64,000 bases of DNA from RGIG995 sp045542115 (GCA_045542115.1 JAZQKK010000033.1:1-64000), one strand, 5' to 3'. Counted from the stretch's first letter, positions 33,357 to 41,160 are shown. Notes: a model not told the origin generated them from the letters alone. Numbers and translations: made by a program.

Positions 33357-34379
33357 ATGGCAAGAGTAGTTACTTTCGGAGAGTTAATGTTAAGACTTGC
33401 TCCTAACGGATATTATAGATTTTTCCAAAACGACCAAATGCAGGCAACCTTCGGCGGCGGTGAAGCTAATGTTGCAGTAAGTCTTGCAAACTATGGAATG
33501 GATAGCGTTTATGTAACTAAATTACCTAAACACGCTATCGGTCAGGCTGCGGCAGACAGTCTTCGTTATTTCGGCGTTGATACCTCTAAAATCGTTCGTG
33601 GCGGTGAAAGAGTAGGCATTTACTATCTTGAAAAAGGCGCTTCACAGAGAGGCTCAGTTTGTATATATGACCGCAAGTATTCTGCCATTCAGCAGGCAAC
33701 AACTGAAGATTTTGATTGGGATAGCATTTTTGATGGTGCAGATTGGTTCCATTTTACAGGAATTACTCCCGCTTTAGGCGAAAATGTAGTAGAAATCTGT
33801 AAAGAGGCTTGTATAAAAGCAAAAGAAAAGGGAGTTAAAATATCCTGTGACTTAAATTACAGAGGTAAGCTCTGGACAAGGGAAGAAGCAAACAAAGCTA
33901 TGACCGAATTATGCCAATATGTAGATGTTTGCATCTCTAACGAAGAAGATGCAAAGGATGTATTCGGCATTGAGGCAGAGGGCACAGATATTTATGGTGG
34001 TAAACTAAACCATAAGGGGTACAAGTCTGTAGCAAAGCAGTTAGCTGATAAATTTGGTTTCGAAAAGGTAGCTATAACACTTAGAACCTCAATTTCTGCT
34101 AATGATAATGATTGGGCAGGTATGCTTTACGACGGAGAGGATTACTATTTCTCAAAGTCTTATCATTTGCATATAGTTGACCGTGTTGGCGGTGGTGACT
34201 CTTTCGGCGGCGGACTGATTTATTCGTTACTTAGCGGTAAATCTTCAAAAGAAGCTATTGAATTTGCAGTTGCAGCATCTGCGCTTAAACACACCGTTGA
34301 GGGTGACTACAACCGTGTATCCGTTTCTGAGGTTGAAAAACTTGCAGGCGGAGATGGAAGCGGTAGAGTGCAAAGGTAA
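33357..34379 (+). CDS. kdgK: 2-keto-3-deoxygluconate kinase (PfkB family)
   Basis: Phosphorylates KDG to KDPG. Shows the ribokinase-like opening VVTFGELMLRLAPNG, the glycine pair FGGGEANVAVSLA and the C-terminal catalytic DRVGGGDSFGGGL with Asp base and anion hole. ATG 33357 follows GGGAG and begins right after the aldolase stop. Together with the aldolase it forms the lower half of a semi-phosphorylative Entner-Doudoroff branch. Specificity for gluconate or galactonate epimers is not readable. Confidence 0.9.
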   Translation: MARVVTFGELMLRLAPNGYYRFFQNDQMQATFGGGEANVAVSLANYGMDSVYVTKLPKHAIGQAAADSLRYFGVDTSKIVRGGERVGIYYLEKGASQRGSVCIYDRKYSAIQQATTEDFDWDSIFDGADWFHFTGITPALGENVVEICKEACIKAKEKGVKISCDLNYRGKLWTREEANKAMTELCQYVDVCISNEEDAKDVFGIEAEGTDIYGGKLNHKGYKSVAKQLADKFGFEKVAITLRTSISANDNDWAGMLYDGEDYYFSKSYHLHIVDRVGGGDSFGGGLIYSLLSGKSSKEAIEFAVAASALKHTVEGDYNRVSVSEVEKLAGGDGSGRVQR

Positions 34380-34389
34380 AGGTGATAAA

Positions 34390-35118
34390 ATGAAGACAGC
34401 ATTTGTGACAGGCTCTTCAATGGGAATAGGCAGAGCTATAGCTATAAGATTAGCACAGGATGGATATAAAGTTATTGTTCACGGCGCAAAAAACATAGCA
34501 AAAGCCAACGAAACCAAACAAATAATTGAACAAAACGGCGGAGTGGCGGAAGTGATTGTTTCCGATTTGACTGACATTGAGAAAACCCGTGAGCTTTGTG
34601 AAATGGTTAAAGAAACGGATGTACTTATATTAAATGCATCTCTCCAGTACCGCACACCATGGCAAGAAATAACAATAAAGGCTTGCTATGAACAACTCAA
34701 CTGCAATTTTGTTTCAAGTATGATGTTAATTCAAGCTGTAGCCGATAATATGAAGAAAAAAGGTTGGGGAAGAATTGTGACTATAGGCTCTGTTCAGGAA
34801 GCGAAGCCTCACCCCGATATGCTTGTATATTCGGCGAGTAAAGCGGCGCAAACAAATATGATGAAATCGCTTTCTCTTCAACTAGCAAAGGATGGAATTA
34901 CTGTTAATAATGTAGCTCCGGGTGTGATTTATACTAATAGAAATGTTGAAGCACTCAGTGACCCCGAATACGCTAAAAAGGTTACGGATAGTATTCCTGT
35001 TGGTTTTTATGGTGAACCCGAAGACTGCGCAGGAATAGTCAGTCTTTTGTGTAGTGATGAGGGAAGATATATAACCGGTCAGAATATTTTTGTTGATGGG
35101 GGAAAAAGCGTACAATGA
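34390..35118 (+). CDS. Short-chain dehydrogenase/reductase (SDR)
   Basis: A 242-residue classical SDR: TGSSMGIGRAIA cofactor loop, NAS loop in LILNASLQY, catalytic Ser in GSVQEAKPH and YSASKAA (Tyr-x-x-x-Lys). In this operon it most likely oxidises the sugar or interconverts keto-acid intermediates with NAD(P). ATG 34390 follows AAAGGTG, 10 bases after the kinase stop. The longer upstream frame is only an overlap with the kinase gene. Confidence 0.88.
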   Translation: MKTAFVTGSSMGIGRAIAIRLAQDGYKVIVHGAKNIAKANETKQIIEQNGGVAEVIVSDLTDIEKTRELCEMVKETDVLILNASLQYRTPWQEITIKACYEQLNCNFVSSMMLIQAVADNMKKKGWGRIVTIGSVQEAKPHPDMLVYSASKAAQTNMMKSLSLQLAKDGITVNNVAPGVIYTNRNVEALSDPEYAKKVTDSIPVGFYGEPEDCAGIVSLLCSDEGRYITGQNIFVDGGKSVQ

Positions 35119-35801
35119 CAATAAGGTTTTTAGGTCAAAGCGGTTATATTATCAAAACCAAAAAAGCAGAAATAATGATAGACCCGTATCTTTCTGATAG
35201 TGTTAATCGTGTTGCAGGAAGACCGCGCACTTTACCCATACCGATTAACCCTCAAAATATATCTTGTGAAGCAGTGATATGCACCCACAATCATCTGGAC
35301 CACTTAGATCCCGATACGGTAGCACAAATAAACGATGAACAATTTTTTATCACCACAAATGAGGGTAAAATAGAGCTGAATCAACTTGGCAAGGATCATG
35401 TTGTTTCGTTAAACGTTGGCGAAAGTACAGTTGTAGGCGACGTCGAAATAACCGCTGTTTTTGCTGATCATACTGTAGAGGCTTTTGGTTTAATTGTTAA
35501 AGCCGAAAATAAAACCTTATATTTCAGTGGAGATACTATATACAACGAAAAACTGTTTGATATTGCAAAATACCATCCTGACATTACATTGATTTGTATA
35601 AACGGCAGACTTGGAAATATGAATGTAAAAGAAGCGTTAATGACTGCAAAAAGAATTGGAGCAAAAATAAATATTCCCAATCATTATGATATGTTTGCTT
35701 CAAATTCTGAAAATCCGCGCACATTTACTAATCAAATCGCAAATGGATTTATTATGGAATTTAATAAAGAGTATGATGTTCTGAATATTTTAAAGACATA
35801 A
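35115..35801 (+). CDS. Metallo-beta-lactamase fold hydrolase, UlaG-like lactonase
   Basis: 228 residues, beginning MTIRFLGQSGYIIKTKKAEIM like UlaG-type proteins. Metal motif THNHLDHLD (HxHxDH), FADHTVEAFGL and FSGDTIYNE complete the metal site. UlaG opens L-ascorbate-6-phosphate lactone. Here the neighbouring SDR and dehydratase suggest hydrolysis of an aldonolactone to the free acid. Overlaps the SDR stop by four bases. Last gene of the cassette B operon. Confidence 0.82.
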   Translation: MTIRFLGQSGYIIKTKKAEIMIDPYLSDSVNRVAGRPRTLPIPINPQNISCEAVICTHNHLDHLDPDTVAQINDEQFFITTNEGKIELNQLGKDHVVSLNVGESTVVGDVEITAVFADHTVEAFGLIVKAENKTLYFSGDTIYNEKLFDIAKYHPDITLICINGRLGNMNVKEALMTAKRIGAKINIPNHYDMFASNSENPRTFTNQIANGFIMEFNKEYDVLNILKT

Positions 35802-35819
35802 ATAAAAAACATATTTGAA

Positions 35820-35848
35820 GCATAAATCTCCTTGTTTTACAGATACTA
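35820..35848 (+). promoter_or_regulatory. Candidate SigG-type promoter of spoVT
   Basis: GCATA (35820-35824), 17 bases, GATACTA (35842-35848). spoVT is a known SigG-dependent forespore gene, so a promoter of this class is expected. It lies on the cassette side of the 39-bp repeat. Confidence 0.65.
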
Positions 35849-35874
35849 ACAGTACAAATTTGTAAAGCGAGGAG
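35828..35874. repeat. Inverted repeat over the spoVT ribosome site
   Basis: CTCCTTGTTTTACA (35828-35841) pairs with TGTAAAGCGAGGAG (35861-35874) with two mismatches. The right arm includes the spoVT Shine-Dalgarno, the left arm is upstream of the forespore transcription start. Confidence 0.6.
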
Positions 35875-35876
35875 TT

Positions 35877-35915
35877 TTTATATATGAAAGCAACAGGTAT
35901 TGTACGTCGCATCGA
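35877..35915 (+). repeat. 39-bp direct repeat, right copy (intact spoVT start)
   Basis: Identical to 28811-28849. The intact gene continues from here as chromosomal sequence. Confidence 0.9.
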
Positions 35916-36426
35916 CGATTTGGGACGTATTGTTATTCCCAAGGAAATTCGAAAAACGATGCACATTCGGGAAGGGGCGCAATTGGAGATTTTCACCGAC
36001 AGTGAAGGGGGCGTTATTTTTAAAAAGTACTCTCCCATCGGTGAATTGGACGAATCGGTGGCAGATTACGCGGAAACAGTAGCAAAAATCACCGGAAATA
36101 CCGTTGTGGTAACCGATAAAGATACGGTAATTGCCGCGGCCGGAAACAACCGTCGAGAACTTCTCCATAAACGTATTTCTTCCGAAACAGAAGAATTGAT
36201 GGAACAACGCCGTCAATACGTTTACAAAATCGGAGAAGATCGAAAACCCATTTGTAAAGAATTGGAAAAAGCGTATGCCGGTATCGTCAACCCGATTTTG
36301 TTGGAAGGAGACGCCGTAGGAGCCATTATTATGCTGATTCCCGAAATGGGAAATGCACCGGGAGAAGCAGATGTAAAAGTTTTAGCCGCCGCCACTCAAA
36401 TTTTGGGAAAACAAATTGAAACGTAA
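35884..36426 (+). CDS. spoVT: Stage V sporulation protein T
   Basis: Forespore transcription factor that tunes the SigG regulon. The N-terminal AbrB swapped-hairpin domain (MKATGIVRRIDDLGRIVIP, residues 1-50) is intact and the C-terminal GAF-like domain (~56-180) has the family TVVVTDKDTVIAAAG segment. Length 180 is standard. GGAG stands 9 bases before the ATG. Its promoter and first 10 codons lie on the repeat shared with the cassette boundary, so it may now be driven by sequence acquired with the cassette. The rest matches the codon use of the core genes. Has its own terminator. Confidence 0.95.
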   Translation: MKATGIVRRIDDLGRIVIPKEIRKTMHIREGAQLEIFTDSEGGVIFKKYSPIGELDESVADYAETVAKITGNTVVVTDKDTVIAAAGNNRRELLHKRISSETEELMEQRRQYVYKIGEDRKPICKELEKAYAGIVNPILLEGDAVGAIIMLIPEMGNAPGEADVKVLAAATQILGKQIET

Positions 36427-36430
36427 CAAA

Positions 36431-36458
36431 AGACCGCCAAGTTTGGCGGTCTTTTTTC
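36431..36458. terminator. Terminator after spoVT
   Basis: AGACCGCCAA and TTGGCGGTCT pair around GT, followed by TTTTTT. Confidence 0.85.
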
Positions 36459-36764
36459 TTAGGTCTCCTCTGCTTCAAGCAAAAAACTGACGGGGCGAAA
36501 TCCGTCGTTACAAGAAATCATTGCGGAATTTTTATTCTTCATCCAACCGTCATAAAAATCGCCGCCTCCGTAAGCAAGGGTCATCACAAAGGGATACATA
36601 CATTCCCAAGCCGCGGAACACAACCCTTCCGGACGTGTCAAATCTTTTGAGATAAAAACCTCCCCTATTTTCATCTCACAAGCGTGTTCTATGGGGTTTT
36701 CGTACAACTCCATCAAGTCGGGATAAACCGAACGCCGCATTACCGTAATCTTTACATTTTTCAT
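36459..36764 (-). CDS. TIGR04076 family protein
   Basis: A 101-residue protein beginning MKNVKITVMRRSVYPDL, with later ACEMKIGEVFIS, GLCSAAWECMYPFVMTLAYGG and NDGFRPVSFLL, the layout of TIGR04076 small proteins. They have two or three conserved Cys and no assigned function. The ATG at 36764 fits family length. It is divergent from the Spo0A-like gene with a strikingly symmetrical promoter pair. Confidence 0.7.
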   Translation of the reverse strand: MKNVKITVMRRSVYPDLMELYENPIEHACEMKIGEVFISKDLTRPEGLCSAAWECMYPFVMTLAYGGGDFYDGWMKNKNSAMISCNDGFRPVSFLLEAEET

Positions 36765-36795
36765 AGCGAACCCACCCTTCTTCATCCTGTTTTTT

Positions 36796-36862
36796 ATTAT
36801 ACTATCAAAAATCGGTTTTGTCAATCTCCATTCTTGACAAAACCGATAAAAAATGATAAAAT
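36796..36862. promoter_or_regulatory. Symmetrical divergent promoters
   Basis: Plus strand: TTGACA (36834-36839), 17, TAAAAT (36857-36862). Minus strand: TTGACA (36824-36819), 17, TATAAT (36801-36796). The two -35 boxes and eight spacer bases form a perfect 14-bp inverted repeat (36811-36824 and 36834-36847). Confidence 0.75.
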
Positions 36863-36891
36863 TATGTTGTTATAAAAGAGAGGATTACATT

Positions 36892-37683
36892 ATGAGAAAA
36901 CCGCTTCACATCGCAATCATTGTTGGGCCGGAACAAATTGCCGCCATATCTCGCACAATGAAAATGTACGTCGGAATCAACAATGTACTTGCATCTGTAA
37001 ACCCGGGAGACTTGCTTCCCATTGCCGAGAAACTTTCACCCAAAGCGTTGATTATCGACCCGGAACTTCTTTGTGATTGTGATATGACTCCACAGGATAT
37101 TTTGACAATGAAGAGGCAGTATCGTTTTAAAATCGTTACCCTCTCACAAGAACCACCAAACAGACAGGTCCGCTCTCTTATTGATCAGTTATGTCCGGAG
37201 AAAGAATACGTCGCTCCAACGGAATATTTAACGATGGCAACGGAACTTCCGGAGCTTACTCTTACAAAATATGTGAAACGAAAAGAACTTCGCTTACTGC
37301 AAACCCAAGAAAATATAGATGCAATTTTCAGGGAGTGCGGATTTCATTGTGATACGAAGGGTTTTGTATTTTTAAAAGAAGCCATTTATATGATTTTGTT
37401 GAACCCGGACTTATTACGCTGGGGCGGCGGCAAGTTTATATACAAGACCCTTTCCGAGAAGTACGGAGACTCCCCGCGAATTGTTGCCCGTTCGATGATT
37501 CGCTTTTTGGAATTATCAATGTCTCCGGAAACGGAAAAACAATTCCGAAAGAAATTGCAAATTCCCGAACGAACCGAATTATTCCCACTCAGCTTTTTCC
37601 GTTTTACCGGTATTTTTACTGCATATTATGCCGGGGTGTACGAAGACCCAAGTCAACCCATTAAATACCCGAGAAAACGTTAA
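36892..37683 (+). CDS. Spo0A-like protein with degenerate receiver and Spo0A C-terminal domain
   Basis: 263 residues. The C-terminal ~110 residues (ECGFHCDTKGFVFLKEAI...LSEKYGDSPRIVARSMIRF) match the Spo0A DNA-binding fold. The N-terminal ~115 residues have alternating strands and helices like a receiver domain, but I see no acidic pocket (DD at the start, central phospho-Asp in a DxxMP context), so phosphorylation control is doubtful. It lies tail-to-tail with sigE, overlapping by four bases, close to spoIIGA. It may be a Spo0A paralogue with a sporulation role. ATG 36892 follows GAGAGGA. Confidence 0.75.
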   Translation: MRKPLHIAIIVGPEQIAAISRTMKMYVGINNVLASVNPGDLLPIAEKLSPKALIIDPELLCDCDMTPQDILTMKRQYRFKIVTLSQEPPNRQVRSLIDQLCPEKEYVAPTEYLTMATELPELTLTKYVKRKELRLLQTQENIDAIFRECGFHCDTKGFVFLKEAIYMILLNPDLLRWGGGKFIYKTLSEKYGDSPRIVARSMIRFLELSMSPETEKQFRKKLQIPERTELFPLSFFRFTGIFTAYYAGVYEDPSQPIKYPRKR

Positions 37684-38399
37684 CCGATTTCCTTCAGACG
37701 CTCTTTGAGGTTGCTCAGTATCTTCTTTTCCAAGCGGGATATGTACGATTGCGATATTCCAAGAAGGTCGGCAACCTCTTTTTGCGTATAGGTTCTCCCT
37801 CCGGAAAAGCCGTATCGCAATTCAATGATTTTTCTTGACCGCTGAGATAATTTCCCCACCTCAGCCTTTAACAGTGCGGCCTCGTCTTCTCGTTCAATCT
37901 CTTTCCCCACTTCGTCGCCCCCGGAATCCAAAACGTCACTGAGCAACAATTCGTTTCCGTCCCAATCAATGTTCAGAGGTTCTTCAATAGAGACTTCATT
38001 TCGAAGGTTTCCGGTTTTTCGCAGATACATCAATATTTCATTCTCAATACAACGGGACGCATAGGTGGCTAATTTAATGTTTTTCCCGGGACAATACGTA
38101 TTCACCGCTTTTATTAAACCAATCGTTCCAATAGAAATAAGGTCTTCAATGGAGCAAGACAGGGTTGAGATTTCAAATTTTCGTGCAATGTAAACCACAA
38201 GTCGAAGATTATGCTCAATTAAAGTATCCCGGGCAGATACGTCTCCCGTAATCAAACGTGACACCATCGTTTGCTCTTCTTCCGGTGAGAGCGGAACGGG
38301 AAGAATATCACTTCCGTTGATGTAAAACAAACCGTTTTCTTCCAAAGGATGCTTTCGAAAAAAGTCAGTGAGTTTTCGCAAAAACTGTTCAAGATTCAT
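37680..38399 (-). CDS. sigE: Sporulation sigma factor SigE
   Basis: Mother-cell sigma factor made as an inactive precursor. The N-terminal pro-sequence (~residues 1-27) precedes region 2 (NLRLVVYIARKFE, IEDLISIGTIGLIKAV, KLATYASRCIENEILMYLRK) and region 4 with helix-turn-helix YTQKEVADLLGISQSYISRLEKK. 239 residues is standard. It follows spoIIGA by four bases with AAGGAG in front. Confidence 0.97.
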   Translation of the reverse strand: MNLEQFLRKLTDFFRKHPLEENGLFYINGSDILPVPLSPEEEQTMVSRLITGDVSARDTLIEHNLRLVVYIARKFEISTLSCSIEDLISIGTIGLIKAVNTYCPGKNIKLATYASRCIENEILMYLRKTGNLRNEVSIEEPLNIDWDGNELLLSDVLDSGGDEVGKEIEREDEAALLKAEVGKLSQRSRKIIELRYGFSGGRTYTQKEVADLLGISQSYISRLEKKILSNLKERLKEIG

Positions 38400-38402
38400 C
38401 TG

Positions 38403-39233
38403 TCATTCTCCTTCTATTAAATCCGGACCGATTATACCGGAATACTGACCACGGGATTCCATTGGTCGATCTATCACCGCAACTACAACTTTTCTCGTTT
38501 TTCCATTGACGGTAAATCGTTCCGGAACAAACGCCGACAACACCTGTCCGTCTCCGGACACAGAATGATAAGGAATTACCCTTGCACGGTGAGAAAAACG
38601 AAGAGCAAATTCATACGTCATTGGTCGGGGAAACGCTCCACCAAACGCCTTTTTCAACACTCCGTATTCCAATACTACAACCGGCTCACCGGAAACCGGG
38701 TCCGATAAGAAATTTCCTGTATCTATGTAAGAGCGAAATAATATGCTTTTTCCTTCCACATATAAATTACATTCTCCATATGCTCTGGTATGCTTTTTCT
38801 TTCTGATATAAAAAAATTTGCATAACAACAAATAGCTAAAAACGATGGCGATCACAGTTTTCAGAAACGAAAGATGAAAATATCCGAATGACTCCCAAAC
38901 AACGCAAGAAAGTCCCAAAATCAGCCCGGAGAAGCAAAGTAAAAATCCCCAGAAGAAAATGTAGACCAATAGTCCGGAACACAAATTCTTAAAACTGCCT
39001 TTTATCGTTTTTCCCCGAAGGAAAAATGCAAACACCGGAATTGTCAATAAGGACAAGACCACGCCGAAAACTGATGGTATCATTATTCCGGCAGACAAAA
39101 AACCGGTTATCAGAACCGAAAGTACAAATTCCCAACGGGAGCGTTGCAATTCCAGCAATATTATTGACAGATGAAACACCGCTCCGTAAATTAAAACCCA
39201 GAGAAAAAACGCTAAATCCGGATATACGGTCAT
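38403..39233 (-). CDS. spoIIGA: Pro-SigE processing peptidase SpoIIGA
   Basis: Integral membrane aspartic protease that cleaves the SigE pro-sequence on a signal from the forespore. Five N-terminal membrane segments (residues ~1-150) precede a protease domain with catalytic Asp in YIDTGNFLSDP. A later PYHSVSGDGQVLSAF segment is family-typical. 276 residues, slightly short versus B. subtilis. Its promoter shows the long spacer typical of Spo0A-activated promoters. Confidence 0.92.
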   Translation of the reverse strand: MTVYPDLAFFLWVLIYGAVFHLSIILLELQRSRWEFVLSVLITGFLSAGIMIPSVFGVVLSLLTIPVFAFFLRGKTIKGSFKNLCSGLLVYIFFWGFLLCFSGLILGLSCVVWESFGYFHLSFLKTVIAIVFSYLLLCKFFYIRKKKHTRAYGECNLYVEGKSILFRSYIDTGNFLSDPVSGEPVVVLEYGVLKKAFGGAFPRPMTYEFALRFSHRARVIPYHSVSGDGQVLSAFVPERFTVNGKTRKVVVAVIDRPMESRGQYSGIIGPDLIEGE

Positions 39234-39250
39234 TCCCTCACCCCGAATTC

Positions 39251-39283
39251 ATTATACATAAAATATTGAGTAGAATTTGTCAA
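39251..39283 (-). promoter_or_regulatory. Promoter of spoIIGA-sigE with 21-bp spacer
   Basis: Minus strand TTGACA (39283-39278), 21 bases, TATAAT (39256-39251). The classic spoIIG promoter also has consensus boxes with an over-long spacer (22 bp) that Spo0A-P overcomes. A TTTGACA (one mismatch from the 0A box TTCGACA) overlaps the -35. Confidence 0.7.
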
Positions 39284-39329
39284 AGGGACAGACGCGTTAA
39301 AAGATGTTCCATTTTTTTCATAAATAAAA

Positions 39330-39360
39330 GCACCCCTATGATTTTTCATCATAGGGGTGC
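39330..39360 (-). terminator. Terminator of rny
   Basis: A perfect 13-bp stem (GCACCCCTATGAT with ATCATAGGGGTGC) followed on the minus strand by TTTTATTT. Confidence 0.85.
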
Positions 39361-39377
39361 AACTGTTGTAAATAAAA

Positions 39378-40937
39378 TTATTTCGCGTATTCGATAGCGC
39401 GGTTCTCACGGATAACGTGAACTTTAATCTGGCCGGGATATTCCAATTCGCTTTCAATACGTTTTGCAATATCACGGGCAAGAATCACCATATCGTCGTC
39501 GTTGATGTCTTCGGGACGAACCATCACGCGGATCTCACGGCCGGCCTGAATCGCATAAGTGCGTTCAACGCCTTTGAAATCGTTTGCAAGAGATTCCAAT
39601 TTTTCAAGACGCTTGATGTAATTCTCAATATCCTCTCTGCGGGCACCGGGACGGGCAGCAGAAATCGCATCGGCAGCCTGCACGATGGCTGCAAGAACCG
39701 TCTTGGCTTCCACGTCGCCGTGGTGCGCTTCAATCGCGTGAACAATATTTTCGTGTTCTTTGTATTTCCGGGCAAGGTCCACACCAATGGAAATATGAGA
39801 CCCTTCCGTTTCCTGGTCTACGGATTTACCGATATCGTGAAGCAGACCGGCACGCTTCGCAGCGTTTACGTCAACCTTCAACTCTCCGGCAAGAATCCCC
39901 GAAAGATGAGCCACTTCAATAGAGTGATTCAAAACGTTTTGACCAAACGAAGTACGATAATGGAGTCGTCCGAGCAGTTTAACAAGTTCCGGATGAATTC
40001 CGTGAACGTTCGTCTCGAAAATGGCGCGTTCGCCTTCCTTTTTGATGACTTGGTCCACTTCTTTCCGTGCCTTTTCGACCATATCGCCAACGCGGGTGGG
40101 ATGAATCCGCCCATCCTGAATCAACCGTTCCAAAGCAATTCGTGCAATTTCACGGCGAACCATATCAAAGCTGGAAAGGACAATGGTCTCAGGAGTGTCG
40201 TCGATAATCAAATCAACGCCGGTAAGATTTTCAAGGGCACGAATGTTTCGGCCTTCACGACCGATAATACGTCCTTTCATTTCATCGTTGGGCAAAGTCA
40301 CGGAAGAAACGGTAGCTTCGGAAACGTGGTCGGAAGCGCATTTCTGAATGGCACGGGTAATCAGTTCCCGAGCCTGAACTTCTGCTTCTTCCTTCGTCCG
40401 GGCTTCCATATCTTTAATCATCGCGGCAGATTCGTGCTTCAAATCATTTTGCAGGGTCTCTAACAAATAAGCGCGAGCCTGGTCTGCGGTCATCGAAGAA
40501 ATCTGTTCCAGCATCTTTCGTTGCTGAGCAATAACTTCGTTTTTTTCCACCTCCAAGGCTTCCATCTTTTTCATCTGGCGGTCCAGATTCTCTTCCTTGG
40601 TCACAAAGGATGTTTCACGCTTATCCAGCATTTCTTCCTTTTGAACCAAGCGTTTTTCCATCCGTTGCAGTTCTCCGCGGCGTTCCCGGATTTCCCGTTC
40701 CGCTTCGGTGCGGTTGCGATGGATTTCTTCTTTTGCTTCCAATAAAGATTCTTTGGATTTGGTTTCTGCTGTTTTAATGGCGTCGTTTACAATATTCCGT
40801 GCTTTTTCTTCTGCGGAGCCAATGGCGGCTTCGCCGATTTTTTTCCGGTAAATCATACCGATAAGGAACCCGATAACAACAGCTATTACAACGGCAACAA
40901 CCGTGATAATGATTTCTGTGGTGCTAATGGTAATCAA
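39378..40937 (-). CDS. rny: Ribonuclease Y
   Basis: Membrane-anchored endoribonuclease that starts mRNA decay. An N-terminal membrane helix (residues ~5-25) leads into a long coiled coil (~30-200), a KH RNA-binding domain (GRIIGREGRNIRALENLTGV) and an HD domain (HDIGKSVDQ, metal His-Asp). Length 519 is normal. Single gene with its own promoter and terminator. Confidence 0.97.
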   Translation of the reverse strand: MITISTTEIIITVVAVVIAVVIGFLIGMIYRKKIGEAAIGSAEEKARNIVNDAIKTAETKSKESLLEAKEEIHRNRTEAEREIRERRGELQRMEKRLVQKEEMLDKRETSFVTKEENLDRQMKKMEALEVEKNEVIAQQRKMLEQISSMTADQARAYLLETLQNDLKHESAAMIKDMEARTKEEAEVQARELITRAIQKCASDHVSEATVSSVTLPNDEMKGRIIGREGRNIRALENLTGVDLIIDDTPETIVLSSFDMVRREIARIALERLIQDGRIHPTRVGDMVEKARKEVDQVIKKEGERAIFETNVHGIHPELVKLLGRLHYRTSFGQNVLNHSIEVAHLSGILAGELKVDVNAAKRAGLLHDIGKSVDQETEGSHISIGVDLARKYKEHENIVHAIEAHHGDVEAKTVLAAIVQAADAISAARPGARREDIENYIKRLEKLESLANDFKGVERTYAIQAGREIRVMVRPEDINDDDMVILARDIAKRIESELEYPGQIKVHVIRENRAIEYAK

Positions 40938-40996
40938 CCTCCTAAACCTAATTTTTCTGTATTTGAAAATTCGGAGAATTTAACATATACAAATAT

Positions 40997-41025
40997 ATAA
41001 TATAATATTTTATCATAAATGTCAA
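40997..41025 (-). promoter_or_regulatory. Promoter of rny
   Basis: Minus strand TTGACA (41025-41020), 17-bp spacer, TATTAT (41002-40997). Confidence 0.7.
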
Positions 41026-41091
41026 TGATTTTCAAAATAAAATTGCTTTTTTGTCACAATTAAACCCCACAGAAACTTTTCAGTTTAGGGG

Positions 41092-41120
41092 TTGAAATTA
41101 TTCTGAAAATATGATATAAT
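41092..41120 (+). promoter_or_regulatory. Promoter of the 41161-42960 operon
   Basis: TTGAAA (41092-41097), 17-bp spacer, TATAAT (41115-41120). It overlaps an ATG at 41119, ruling that codon out as a start. Confidence 0.7.
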
Positions 41121-41160
41121 GAAGATAACAACAATCATTCTTGACAGGGAGGATACTTCG

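Larger units (their letters stand above)
28811..35876. mobile_element. Cassette B: AraC + sugar-acid operon, bounded by spoVT 5' copies
   Basis: Bounded by the 39-bp repeats at 28811-28849 and 35877-35915. It has the same plan as cassette A: left-end spoVT fragment, reverse AraC gene, divergent catabolic operon, forespore-type promoter at the right end. It contains eight genes, no recombinase and no transporter. AT-richer than flanking core genes. Confidence 0.65.

Noticed and set aside
39417..40463. 348-codon ORF antisense to rny
   Set aside because: Shadow frame with no family features. rny is certain on the other strand.
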